The translations under genes and the position numbers were made by a program. From positions 1 to 40,965 of the forward strand of contig JAEZKH010000086.1 of the NCBI GenBank assembly GCA_023415515.1: 40,965 nucleotides of DNA, read 5' to 3'. Of the stretch, positions 1 to 7,776 are shown piece after piece. Source of the stretch: Actinomycetes bacterium (GTDB lineage Bacteria; Actinomycetota; Actinomycetes; Mycobacteriales; Mycobacteriaceae). Positions within the stretch are counted from its first letter, which is position 1; every line of letters begins with the position of its first letter. Under the pieces are notes generated by a model that saw nothing but the letters and a program-made list of their open reading frames with translations, was not told where the DNA came from and searched no databases.

Positions 1-216
1 CTCGAGGGAACCGACATCTCCGCGATCAAGTCCGCGATGGAGAAGCTGGGGCAGGAGTCACAGGCTCTGGGCCAGGCGATCTACGAGGCCACGCAGGCCG
101 AGCAGGCCGCAGGCGGCGCAGGCGCGCCGGGTGGATCGTCGGGCGCATCTGATGATGACGTCGTCGACGCCGAGGTCGTGGAGGATGACAGCCCGAGCAG
201 CGGGGAGAACAAGTGA
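1..216 (+). CDS. dnaK: Chaperone DnaK (Hsp70), C-terminal end only
   Basis: The reading frame is open from base 1 and ends at TGA 214-216, giving the last 71 residues. They show the amphipathic lid helix (KSAMEKLGQESQALGQAIYE) followed by a Gly/Ala/Ser-rich linker and an acidic tail ending in SGENK. That is the usual C-terminus of actinobacterial DnaK. The ATPase and substrate-binding domains and the promoter lie upstream of the window. The stop overlaps the GTG start of grpE by 4 bp, so the chaperone genes are translationally coupled. Assignment rests on the tail plus the grpE–dnaJ–hspR order. Confidence 0.93.
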   Translation, partial: LEGTDISAIKSAMEKLGQESQALGQAIYEATQAEQAAGGAGAPGGSSGASDDDVVDAEVVEDDSPSSGENK

Positions 217-833
217 GTTCACACGATCCGCACGAGCCGGTGACCGTCACCGACAAACGGCGAGTCGATCCCGAGACCGGTCAGGTACGTGAAGCGGCAG
301 CCGGCCCGGCCCCCAGTGGGCCGGCGCCGGGCGCCGTCGGGGGCGAGACACCGGAAGAGGCCGACAAGGCCGCCGAATTGCTCGCAGACCTGCAACGGGT
401 CCAGGCCGACTTCGCCAACTACCGCAAGCGGGCGCTGCGCGACCAGCAGTTGACTGCCGATCGCGCCAAGGCCGCCGTCATCGCCCAACTGCTGGGTGTG
501 CTCGACGATCTCGACCGCGCCCGCAGCCACGGCGACCTCGAATCCGGACCGTTCAAGGCGGTCGCCGACAAGCTGGTGACCACGCTTGAGGGACTGGGTC
601 TTTCGGGGTTCGGCGACGAGGGCGACCCGTTCGACCCGGCGCTGCACGAGGCCGTGCAGCACGAGGGTGACGGGACCAATTCCGTCGTCGGCTCCGTGAT
701 GCGACGCGGCTACAAGGTGGGCGAACAGGTGGTGCGGCACGCCATGGTCGGCGTGGTGGACACGGTGCCTGCCGCCGAGGACGCCGAAGCGGCGGAGAAC
801 GCCGACGCAGCGCCGGGCGAGGCCGCAGAATAA
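213..833 (+). CDS. grpE: Nucleotide exchange factor GrpE
   Basis: A 206-residue protein that releases ADP from DnaK in the cytoplasmic Hsp70 cycle. An acidic, low-complexity N-terminus (VTVTDKRRVDPETGQVR, a mycobacterial GrpE hallmark) precedes a long helical dimerisation region (about residues 48-110, with LLADLQRVQADFANYRKRA). The C-terminal beta domain contains FDPALHEAV and VGEQVVRHAMV, close to the family signature. The start is taken as GTG 213 because it forms the GTGA overlap with the dnaK stop and gives the expected length. The C-terminal tail is Ala/Glu-rich. It is the second gene of the dnaK–grpE–dnaJ–hspR heat-shock operon. Confidence 0.96.
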   Translation: MSSHDPHEPVTVTDKRRVDPETGQVREAAAGPAPSGPAPGAVGGETPEEADKAAELLADLQRVQADFANYRKRALRDQQLTADRAKAAVIAQLLGVLDDLDRARSHGDLESGPFKAVADKLVTTLEGLGLSGFGDEGDPFDPALHEAVQHEGDGTNSVVGSVMRRGYKVGEQVVRHAMVGVVDTVPAAEDAEAAENADAAPGEAAE

Positions 834-880
834 GGACGACGGTCACGACAATTTCATGTGAGGTAAGGAGGTGACGCGGT

Positions 881-2056
881 ATGGCCCAACGCGAATGGGT
901 CGAAAAGGACTTCTACAAAATCCTCGGCGTCTCCTCTGACGCCGACGAGAAGGAAATCAAGCGAGCTGCGCGAAAGATACTCGCCGAAAATCACCCTGAC
1001 CGGAATCCGGGTGATTCGGCCGCGGAGGATCGCTACAAAGCCGCCTCGGAGGCCAAAGAGGTTCTGAGCGACCCGGCCAAACGCAAAGAGTACGACGAGA
1101 CCCGCAGGCTGTTCGCCAGCGGCGGGTTCGGCCGGGGCAGGTTCAGCGGCGGGGGCAATTTCGGCGGATTCGGCTCCGACGGTGCCGAGTTCAACCTGAA
1201 CGACCTGTTCGATGCGGCCGGTCAAACCGGTGGCGCCAACATCGGCGATCTCTTCGGCGGACTGTTCGGCCGTGGCGCGCAGCAGCCGCGACCGAGCCGG
1301 CCGCGGCGCGGCAACGACCTGGAGACCGAGACCGAGCTGTCCTTCATGGAGGCCACCAAGGGTGTGGCCATGCCGCTGCGGCTGACCAGTCCGGCTCCGT
1401 GCACGAATTGCCATGGCAGCGGAGCACGTCCGGGCACCAGCCCGAAGGTGTGCCCGAACTGCAACGGCGCCGGGGTCGTCAACCGCAACCAGGGCGCGTT
1501 CGGGTTCTCCGAACCCTGCACCGAATGCCGCGGCAGCGGCTCGATCATCGAGCAGCCCTGTGAGGAGTGCAAGGGCACCGGCGTCACCACGAGGACGCGG
1601 ACCATCAACGTGCGGATCCCGCCGGGCGTCGAGGACGGACAGCGCATTCGCCTGGCCGGCCAAGGCGAGGCAGGCCTGCGCGGAGCGCCGTCCGGTGACC
1701 TGTACGTCACCGTACATGTCAAGCCGGACAAGGTGTTCGGCCGCGACGGCAACGACCTCACCGTGACGGTTCCGGTCAGCTTCAGCGAGCTCGCGCTCGG
1801 TACCACGCTGTCCGTTCCGACACTCGAGGGCAAGGTCGGCGTGCGCGTGCCGAAAGGCACATCCGACGGACGCATCCTGCGGGTGCGCGGCCGGGGCGTG
1901 CCCAACCGCCACGGCGGGCACGGCGACCTCTTGGTCACCGTGAAAGTCGCCGTGCCGCCCAAGCTCGAGGGTGAAGCCGCCGAAGCGCTCGAGGCGTACC
2001 AGAAGGCAGAGCGGGCAAGCGGATTCGACCCGCGGGCCGGATGGGCCGGTGCCTGA
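881..2056 (+). CDS. dnaJ: Co-chaperone DnaJ (DnaJ1)
   Basis: A 391-residue type I J-protein that stimulates DnaK ATPase and delivers unfolded clients. The J domain has the HPD triad at residues 38-40. A Gly/Phe-rich segment (about 85-125) follows, then four CxxCxGxG zinc motifs (CTNCHGSG, CPNCNGAG, CTECRGSG, CEECKGTG, about 173-238) and the C-terminal substrate-binding beta domains. ATG 881 is preceded by AAGGAGGTGA, a strong ribosome binding site. The stop TGA 2054-2056 overlaps an ATG at 2056 (TGATG) that starts hspR. Length and the grpE/hspR neighbours identify it as the heat-shock operon DnaJ rather than DnaJ2. Confidence 0.96.
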   Translation: MAQREWVEKDFYKILGVSSDADEKEIKRAARKILAENHPDRNPGDSAAEDRYKAASEAKEVLSDPAKRKEYDETRRLFASGGFGRGRFSGGGNFGGFGSDGAEFNLNDLFDAAGQTGGANIGDLFGGLFGRGAQQPRPSRPRRGNDLETETELSFMEATKGVAMPLRLTSPAPCTNCHGSGARPGTSPKVCPNCNGAGVVNRNQGAFGFSEPCTECRGSGSIIEQPCEECKGTGVTTRTRTINVRIPPGVEDGQRIRLAGQGEAGLRGAPSGDLYVTVHVKPDKVFGRDGNDLTVTVPVSFSELALGTTLSVPTLEGKVGVRVPKGTSDGRILRVRGRGVPNRHGGHGDLLVTVKVAVPPKLEGEAAEALEAYQKAERASGFDPRAGWAGA

Positions 2057-2457
2057 TGGGTGCGGAGCGCGAAGAAGCGAGGGACAGAGAGTCGGCAAGG
2101 ACCTTCCTGATCTCGGTCGCCGCCGAGCTCGCCGGGATGCATGCGCAGACGCTTCGCACCTATGACCGACTGGGTCTGGTGAGCCCGCAACGCAGTTCGG
2201 GTGGCGGACGGCGGTATTCGCAGCGCGACGTCGACCTGCTCCGCGAGGTGCAGCGGCTGTCACAGGACGAGGGTGTCAACCTCGCAGGCATCAAACGGAT
2301 CATCGAGCTGACCAATCAGGTCGAAGCGCTGCAGGCGCGGCTGGCCGAGTTGGCCGACGAGGTCGAGCGCCTGCGCGCGCGGCCGAGCCGCGATGTCGCG
2401 GTCGTGCCGAAGAGCAGGGCGCTGGTTGTCTGGCAACCGCGGAACAAGTCCCGCTAG
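2056..2457 (+). CDS. hspR: Heat-shock repressor HspR (MerR family)
   Basis: A 133-residue MerR-family repressor that binds HAIR inverted repeats and represses the dnaK operon and clpB. DnaK is its co-repressor in actinobacteria. It shows the winged-helix DNA-binding region (AAELAGMHAQTLRTYDRLGL), the wing SSGGGRRYSQRDV and a C-terminal coiled helix (LTNQVEALQARLAELADEV). The very C-terminus, VVPKSRALVVW, matches the mycobacterial HspR tail. An in-frame ATG exists at 2041 inside dnaJ, but ATG 2056 is preferred because it forms a TGATG coupling with the dnaJ stop. A matching operator lies at 16475-16495, upstream of clpB. Confidence 0.94.
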   Translation: MGAEREEARDRESARTFLISVAAELAGMHAQTLRTYDRLGLVSPQRSSGGGRRYSQRDVDLLREVQRLSQDEGVNLAGIKRIIELTNQVEALQARLAELADEVERLRARPSRDVAVVPKSRALVVWQPRNKSR

Positions 2458-2467
2458 AGCCGGAGAC

Positions 2468-3742
2468 CTAGTTGTTCGACGGCGGTGGCTGAGGCTCGAA
2501 TGGGTCGTACCACCACCAGTCGGCGCGTTCGCCGCTGCAGCCGCGCCAGGGCGGCACCTTCGGTGGGGATGTGGTGGGTGGCCGCGCCAGTGACGCGTTG
2601 GTGAGGGTGCGGCCTTGGCTGTCGGTGACTGTCAGGCTCTGCGCGGGTCCGGTGATGGTGATGACGCCGTTGTGGTGCAGCCGGTGGTGATACGGGCAGA
2701 CCAGCACGAGGTTGTCCAGTTCGGTGTCGCCGCCGTCTTCCCAGTGCCGGATGTGGTGGGCGTGCAATCCGCGGGTGGCCCCGCAACCGGGCACCGCACA
2801 CGTGGGGTGGCGATGCTCCAGGGCGCGGCGCAACCGCCGGTTGATCAGCCGCGTGCTGCGCCCGGCGCCGATGGGTTGGCCGTGGCGCTGAAACCACACC
2901 TCACAGGTGGCTTCGCAGGTCAGGTATCGGCGGTCGGCGTCCGAGAGCAGCGGACCCAGATGCAACTGGGCGATGCGGTCTTTGACGTCGACGTGCACCA
3001 CCACGGTGGTGCGCTGACCGTGCGGGCGACGGGTCACATCAGCGTCCCAGCCGGCCTCGACGAGGCTCATGAAGGCTGCGAGGTTGCCCGGCATCGGCGG
3101 CCGCTGCTCGGACTGGCGCCCGTGAGCGTCGCGTTCGCCATCGCTGTCGGTGATGTGGTGGTCGCGTTTCCACTCGGCGATCAACGCATCGCGATGCGAC
3201 TGCAGCGCCGCGTCGAACATCGCGGCGTCGAGCTGGCCCAACCGGATCCGCCAATAGGTGCCGTGCTCGTCGCTGTTCCTGGTGATCGACGGCTCGGGTT
3301 CGGGGCGCGGTGTGGGCGGCCGGGGTTCGAGCTTGACCGCGGTGCGCAACTGGGTCACCGAGGCGTTGCGCGCCAACCCGGCGTAGTGGGCATCAGAGCC
3401 GTCGGCGGCGCGTCCGGCGATGACGCCGAATTGATCCAGCGACAGCCGGCCTTCCCGCATCCCTTCGGCGAGTCGGGGAAACTGCGCCAACCGGTGGGCG
3501 ACGGTAGCGATGGTGTTGGCGTTCGTAGGCGAGGTGCCCGTCTTCCACGCCACCAGCGCGGACACCGAACGGCACCCGGTGTTGCTCCACAGCCCATCCC
3601 TGTCGATCTCGGCGACGATGTCGACGATGCGCGAGTCGATAGCGTTGCGCTGCCCGGTCAGCTCGGCCAACTCGTCGAACAACGCCTCCAGCCGCGCCTC
3701 GCGCGGCGGCGAGGGAACGAACGACGGGAGCGGCGAGAACAT
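2468..3742 (-). CDS. DUF222 / HNH endonuclease domain protein (13E12-type)
   Basis: A 424-residue protein. The N-terminal DUF222 helical region covers about residues 15-300. A C-terminal HNH nuclease fold follows at about 315-357: C315 and C320 of a zinc knuckle, HAHH at 327-330, N344, a CPYHH stretch and a final H of the HxxLHH pattern. This architecture is abundant and multicopy in mycobacteria (the '13E12 repeat' family), and its biological role is not established. It is convergent with hspR, with about 10 bp between stops. No inverted repeats, target duplications or intron signals flank it, so it is treated as an ordinary, possibly horizontally amplified, chromosomal gene. Confidence 0.88.
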   Translation of the reverse strand: MFSPLPSFVPSPPREARLEALFDELAELTGQRNAIDSRIVDIVAEIDRDGLWSNTGCRSVSALVAWKTGTSPTNANTIATVAHRLAQFPRLAEGMREGRLSLDQFGVIAGRAADGSDAHYAGLARNASVTQLRTAVKLEPRPPTPRPEPEPSITRNSDEHGTYWRIRLGQLDAAMFDAALQSHRDALIAEWKRDHHITDSDGERDAHGRQSEQRPPMPGNLAAFMSLVEAGWDADVTRRPHGQRTTVVVHVDVKDRIAQLHLGPLLSDADRRYLTCEATCEVWFQRHGQPIGAGRSTRLINRRLRRALEHRHPTCAVPGCGATRGLHAHHIRHWEDGGDTELDNLVLVCPYHHRLHHNGVITITGPAQSLTVTDSQGRTLTNASLARPPTTSPPKVPPWRGCSGERADWWWYDPFEPQPPPSNN

Positions 3743-3783
3743 GACCCCATCAAAGCACCCGGGTCTGACAAAAACGCCGAGCG

Positions 3784-4680
3784 CTAACCCACGCGGATCG
3801 AGAAGCGCATCGTCGCGGGTTCATCCGCGGTCGCGAAGCGGTGGTTGCCGCGGACGAGGGCGTCCGTCGGTGCTGCCATGGGCTCGATGGCGACCAGCGC
3901 CTCACCGGGGGGAGCGAACAACTGCGCTGCCGGATAACCCTTTTCGAAGACCACCTCGATGCGGCGCCCGCCGCCTGCCAGAACGAAAACCGCGCCTGCG
4001 GGTACCTCGTCGAAGCCGTCGTCGTAGGTGGCGTCACCCAGCGCAGCGCTCGTCCCTGTCCACCGCTTGGTCGCACCGGTCGGGATGCCCTGGCCGTCGA
4101 CGGACAGGCGGCGCATGTCGGGGGTCGTGAGTGTCCACTCTTCGCGTGGCACACCGGGAATCGTCAGATACGGATGGTAGCCGAAGCACAGCGGCACCGG
4201 CGTCGGCGTCGTCGGCGTCACCGTCGTCTCGATGATGAGCGCGCGGTCGGCCAGCGTCACGTGCTGGCTCAGCACATGCGGAAACGGAAACGACGCCAGC
4301 AGTCGCGGGTCGGCGCCGTAGTCCACCTGGGCGGCTAACGAGTTCTCCGATTGCCCGGTCACCGTCCAGCCCGGGTAGGCAGCCATCACGCCGTGGATGG
4401 GGGAGCCGTGCTCGTCGGCGCGCACGCCGCCGGTGCCCACCGTCAGCGAGACGGCCGTGCCGTCGACGTCATACGTGGTGGCGCTGAGCCGATTTGCCCA
4501 CGGATAGAGCAACGGGATACCCATCGTCTTGCCGTCGGTCACATAGGCGTCAAGGCCGCGTCTCTGGCCGAGCAGTTCGACGCCGTCGTCGGCAAGCGAG
4601 GTGCCGATCATCCCGGCGCCGGGCGCGAAGGCCGCGGTCAGCACCGACGACGGATCCGTAAGCGTCACAAGCTCAGTCAT
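3784..4680 (-). CDS. Aldose 1-epimerase family protein (galactose mutarotase-like)
   Basis: A 298-residue predicted cytoplasmic sugar mutarotase of the galactose-mutarotase-like beta-sandwich family. The expected catalytic residues are visible: His96 in SPIHG, His169 in CFGYHPYL, and a general-base Glu266 in VAIEPM. The substrate is not deducible; YeaD-like proteins act on hexose-6-phosphates, others on free sugars. ATG 4678-4680 lies inside the end of the alcohol dehydrogenase relic (stop TGA 4673-4675), so the two were once translationally coupled. Length fits the family and no defect is seen. Confidence 0.87.
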   Translation of the reverse strand: MTELVTLTDPSSVLTAAFAPGAGMIGTSLADDGVELLGQRRGLDAYVTDGKTMGIPLLYPWANRLSATTYDVDGTAVSLTVGTGGVRADEHGSPIHGVMAAYPGWTVTGQSENSLAAQVDYGADPRLLASFPFPHVLSQHVTLADRALIIETTVTPTTPTPVPLCFGYHPYLTIPGVPREEWTLTTPDMRRLSVDGQGIPTGATKRWTGTSAALGDATYDDGFDEVPAGAVFVLAGGGRRIEVVFEKGYPAAQLFAPPGEALVAIEPMAAPTDALVRGNHRFATADEPATMRFSIRVG

Positions 4681-4820
4681 AGACGATGACCGCCCGTCCG
4701 ACGAAGTCGCCGCGCGCCAACGCGTCGATGTGGTTCGACGCAGGCGACCGCACCCTCGGTGGCCGGGATCTCTTCCGGTTTGAGCGGCTGGGGATAAGCG
4801 TGCATCCGCGCCGCGCGCAT
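4673..4820 (-). pseudogene. Relic of a zinc-type alcohol dehydrogenase (internal deletion plus frame change)
   Basis: Read on the minus strand from ATG 4818-4820, the sequence begins MRAARMHAYPQPLKPEEIP, the typical first residues of a medium-chain zinc alcohol dehydrogenase. After about 27 residues homology stops. A different frame then continues as NHIDALARGDFVGRAVIVYD and ends at TGA 4673-4675, which resembles the extreme C-terminus of the same family (ARGxFVGRAV). The roughly 300 residues in between, including the zinc and NAD sites, are missing. This is what a large internal deletion leaves behind. The final ATGACTGA overlap with the epimerase start suggests the intact gene was the first gene of an epimerase operon. 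Confidence 0.72.
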
Positions 4821-4845
4821 TGTCGCCAAAGCCGGTCTCCTCGTC

Positions 4846-6012
4846 TCAGCCCGAAAGGGGGTCGTGCTGGATGTGCTCTGGTGGCGCACCCTTCGCGGTC
4901 AATGCTTCCACGGTGGCGGTCACCATGGCGGGGCCGCCGCAGATCAGGATCTGCCGGTCACCCCAGTTGCCGTACTTGGTCACCACGTCGGGTAGCTTCC
5001 CGGTCTGGCGCACATGGAGTCCGCGGGGTGGCTGCACGTCGGGATAGTCGGTCGCCCACGGCGGGTCCTTGGCGAACTCGGAGACCGGCGACACCGACAA
5101 CCACGGATTGTGCGCCGCGATCTGCCACAACGTGCGCAGGTCGTACAGCTCGCACGGGTACCGGGCGCCGAAAAACAAATGCACACGCGGGTTTTCGCCG
5201 AACCTGGTGAGGTCCATGATGAGCGCGCGCAGCGGCGCGAGCCCCGTGCTGCCTGCGACCATCAGGACGTCCCCGCCGTTGCGGTCGATCTGCATGCCGC
5301 CGTGCGGGTTCGACAGCCGCCACCGATCACCTGGCTGGGTCTCGGTCACGATGGTCGGGCTGACCATGCCGCCGACGACGGACCGGACGTGAAATTCGAT
5401 GCCACCGCCTGGATCCGGCGGTATCGCCGGGCTCAGGTAACGCCAGCGGCGAGGCCACTGAGGCACTTGTACGGTCACATACTGGCCGGGGAAGTAGGAC
5501 AGCGGCTGGTCCAACTGCAGCCGGACAACCGAGATGTCGCGGGACACCCGGTTGGTCTCGATCACGGTCCCGTCGCAGAACGGGGGACCCTGCTCGGCGT
5601 CGGCGGCGCCGTGCATCACGCCGATGAACAGGTCGAGCGCGGCGCGTGCGGTGTCGTCGAGCTTGTCGTCCCAGTTCTCGCTGAGTCGACTGCGCAGCGT
5701 GGTGTAGAGCGCTTCGTGCATGCTGAAGTACTGACTCTGCTGAACGCCGTATTTGCGGTGGTCTCGGCCCAGCTGCGCCAGGAACGCGACGGGTTCTTCG
5801 GCCCTGCGTTCGATCAGCTCTCCGAACAGATACGTCAGCGCCTGGCTGAACACGGTGAGTTGGGTGCCGAGTTCGGGCGGGAACAGGTCGCGCACCGCCA
5901 TGTCGATCGCGAACCATTTGGTGTAGAACTCGCGGATCGTGTCCACACCCCCCGAGCGCGGGTCGACCGCGTCGCGCAGCATGCGCAGCCCGTCGCGGTC
6001 GTCGAGTCCCAC
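4846..6012 (-). CDS. Type II flavohaemoglobin (globin–FAD/NAD reductase; Rv0385-like)
   Basis: A 388-residue protein. The N-terminal globin domain (about 1-140) has proximal haem His85 in LGRDHRKYGV and a B-helix FY pair near residue 30. It is fused to a ferredoxin-reductase-like module with PGQYVTV (175-181), R191-Y-L-S194 at the flavin site, GSTGLAP (254-260) at the nicotinamide site and a terminal CGGPAMV. The order R-Y-L-S, rather than the R-x-Y-S of Hmp, and the clpB neighbourhood point to the mycobacterial type II class. Members of that class are reported to oxidise D-lactate rather than act as classical NO dioxygenases. GTG 6010-6012 is the chosen start. Eighteen bases separate it from the membrane-protein gene upstream on the same strand. 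Confidence 0.86.
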   Translation of the reverse strand: MGLDDRDGLRMLRDAVDPRSGGVDTIREFYTKWFAIDMAVRDLFPPELGTQLTVFSQALTYLFGELIERRAEEPVAFLAQLGRDHRKYGVQQSQYFSMHEALYTTLRSRLSENWDDKLDDTARAALDLFIGVMHGAADAEQGPPFCDGTVIETNRVSRDISVVRLQLDQPLSYFPGQYVTVQVPQWPRRWRYLSPAIPPDPGGGIEFHVRSVVGGMVSPTIVTETQPGDRWRLSNPHGGMQIDRNGGDVLMVAGSTGLAPLRALIMDLTRFGENPRVHLFFGARYPCELYDLRTLWQIAAHNPWLSVSPVSEFAKDPPWATDYPDVQPPRGLHVRQTGKLPDVVTKYGNWGDRQILICGGPAMVTATVEALTAKGAPPEHIQHDPLSG

Positions 6013-6030
6013 GCCGCCTGAGTGTAGGTA

Positions 6031-7047
6031 TCAGCCTGCCCCCTTCGCATCCTTGCCGTTGCGCATCGCGGCAATGACGATCAAGACAAGTCCCGCAATC
6101 GTCCACAGGCTCAGCACGACGATCGCCATGGCTGCGCCCGCGCCGCCGAAGAACGCCGTCGACCGCAGCAGCGTGGCGTTGGCGCCCTGCGGCAACCACT
6201 GACCGACCGCGCCCCACCCGCTGGGCAGAAGCTCCGGCGCGCCGGCCAATCCCGACAGCGGATTGCCCAGCAACAGCGCGACCAGCGCCCCGGCCGTCAA
6301 ACCAGCCCGGCCCAGGACCGAGCCGAGGCCCAATGTCGACAGGCTCGCGGCGAGGAGTCCGAGCGTGAGACCGCCGGCAACGCCCCAGAAGTTCGCGTCG
6401 ATGGACCCGAGCACGAACCGCAGCAGCGCGGCGATCGTCAGGCCCGCCACGGCAGCGAACACCGCCGCGGCGATCAACCTCGTCCAGACCTCGCGCCGAA
6501 GAATCAGGACCAGTGCGATGGCGGGTAACAGGCCCGCAAGCGTGATGGGCAGCGCCGAGGCGGCGAGCCCGGTTCCACGCGGATCGTCCTTGGTGGGCGG
6601 TGCGACGTCCTCGGTCGTCAGCTGAACACCTTCATGCGCGGCGATGCCGGTGCCGACCTGGCTCAGCAGCTGGGCGACGGCCGGGCTCGCCCCGGTGGCG
6701 ATGAGCAGAGTTCGGCCATCGGGTCCGAACGAGATGCCGCCGTAGACGTCGCGGTTGTCGATGGCGGCGCGCAGCGCGGCTTCGCCGGGGTAGTACGTGA
6801 TGTCGAAGGCGCCCGGCGCGTTCTGCTCGAGCAGCTGGGCGACTTGGCCGCTCGCCGCCTGCGGGCCGGCCGCGCCGATCGGCACGTCGTGAGGCTTGGA
6901 GCGGGCCGCGGGCAAGCCGAACGCGATGGCGACGATCGCGATGACGACCGCCAGCGCTGCGACGATGCCCGCCGCCCGGAGTGCGGCCGGGGGCTCGTGC
7001 GGCGATGCCGCGTGGTGTGTGCGGGTGGGGAGTGACTCCGTTGTCAT
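6031..7047 (-). CDS. ABC-2/YhgE-like polytopic membrane protein
   Basis: A 338-residue predicted inner-membrane protein. One N-terminal membrane helix (about 25-46) is followed by an exported loop of roughly 110 residues (50-160), then a cluster of about five helices (about 163-183, 190-210, 222-245, 249-262 and 302-326). That layout resembles ABC-2-type/YhgE-Pip-like export proteins, but no ATPase is adjacent, so transport is an inference. ATG 7047 is preferred over ATG 7065 because GAGAGG sits at the right distance before it. The gene is divergent from a TetR regulator and shares its palindromic operator region, so TetR probably controls it. Confidence 0.72.
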   Translation of the reverse strand: MTTESLPTRTHHAASPHEPPAALRAAGIVAALAVVIAIVAIAFGLPAARSKPHDVPIGAAGPQAASGQVAQLLEQNAPGAFDITYYPGEAALRAAIDNRDVYGGISFGPDGRTLLIATGASPAVAQLLSQVGTGIAAHEGVQLTTEDVAPPTKDDPRGTGLAASALPITLAGLLPAIALVLILRREVWTRLIAAAVFAAVAGLTIAALLRFVLGSIDANFWGVAGGLTLGLLAASLSTLGLGSVLGRAGLTAGALVALLLGNPLSGLAGAPELLPSGWGAVGQWLPQGANATLLRSTAFFGGAGAAMAIVVLSLWTIAGLVLIVIAAMRNGKDAKGAG

Positions 7048-7112
7048 GGCCCTCTCGCTTTTCATCCGTTGGTGAATTAAAGCTGTGGCGAGCGTAACTC
7101 CGCCGTGGACAT

Positions 7113-7132
7113 ATTTCAACAGTGATTGAAAT
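7113..7132. promoter_or_regulatory. Palindromic operator, likely for the adjacent TetR
   Basis: A perfect inverted repeat, ATTTCAA–6 nt–TTGAAAT. It lies between the divergent membrane-protein and TetR genes, and directly upstream of the TetR −10-like box. The position suits autorepression and repression of the divergent gene. The binding protein is inferred, not shown. Confidence 0.6.
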
Positions 7133-7134
7133 GA

Positions 7135-7140
7135 TAGTGT
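7135..7140 (+). promoter_or_regulatory. Predicted −10 box of the TetR gene (leaderless)
   Basis: TAGTGT matches the mycobacterial TAnnnT −10 pattern and lies exactly 6 nt before ATG 7147, predicting a leaderless mRNA. No Shine-Dalgarno sequence is present ahead of the start. The 20-bp palindrome at 7113-7132 overlaps the spacer and −35 zone. Confidence 0.45.
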
Positions 7141-7146
7141 CGTCGG

Positions 7147-7776
7147 ATGGCCCCACCAGCGAAGACGCCGAGTCGACGCGGCAGACGGCAGGGCGAGCCG
7201 GTATCCCGTGACGCGGTGCTGCGCGCGGCGAAACAGCGGTTCGCGGCGGAGGGGTACGAGAAGACGACGTTGCGGGCGATAGCGGCCGACGCACACGTCG
7301 ACCCGTCGATGGTCATCTACCTGTTCGGCTCCAAGGCGGAGTTGTTCAGGGAGTCGCTGCACCTGATCATCGACCCGGCCGCGCTCGCCGCGGCGCTGAC
7401 CGAGGGCGACGGCGACATCGGGCCCAGGCTGGTGCGTACCTACCTCGAGGTGTGGGAGCACCCCGACACCGCGGCGAGCATGGTCGCGATGCTGCAGTCG
7501 GCCACGTCGAACCCCGATGCACACGAAGCCTTCCGCGCGTTCATGCAGCGTTACGTTCTCGCCGCGGTCTCCGAGGCCCTCGGCGGCGGCGAGGAGGCAC
7601 GCCTGCGCGCCATGCTTGCCGCGACCAATCTCGTCGGCACCGCGATTCTGCGGTATGTGATGCGTGTGCCGCCGCTGGCCACCCTGCCCGCCGATGATGT
7701 CGTCAGGCTGATCGCGCCGTCGGTGACCCGTTACCTCACCGCATCCGCGGAGGAGTTGGGCATCGCCGGGCTATAA
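7147..7776 (+). CDS. TetR/AcrR family transcriptional regulator
   Basis: A 209-residue regulator. After a basic N-terminal tail, the TetR helix-turn-helix occupies about residues 20-68 (AAKQRFAAEGYEKTTLRAIA, then VDPSMVIYLFGSKAELF). The remainder is a helical ligand-binding domain of the AcrR/TetR_C type (SMVAMLQSA, LVGTAILRYVMRVPPLA). It is divergent from the ABC-2-like membrane protein with a perfect palindrome in between, so it probably represses both itself and that gene. The ligand is unknown. Its stop (7774-7776) abuts and slightly overlaps the convergent GAP-family gene. Confidence 0.9.
   Translation: MAPPAKTPSRRGRRQGEPVSRDAVLRAAKQRFAAEGYEKTTLRAIAADAHVDPSMVIYLFGSKAELFRESLHLIIDPAALAAALTEGDGDIGPRLVRTYLEVWEHPDTAASMVAMLQSATSNPDAHEAFRAFMQRYVLAAVSEALGGGEEARLRAMLAATNLVGTAILRYVMRVPPLATLPADDVVRLIAPSVTRYLTASAEELGIAGL

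Noticed and set aside
2041..2055. Longer hspR start at ATG 2041
   Set aside because: It lies inside dnaJ, adds non-conserved residues, and the TGATG junction at 2054-2058 is the better start.
2468..3742. HNH protein considered as a homing endonuclease or mobile element
   Set aside because: DUF222/HNH architecture is a chromosomal multicopy family in mycobacteria; no intron, intein or terminal repeats are visible.
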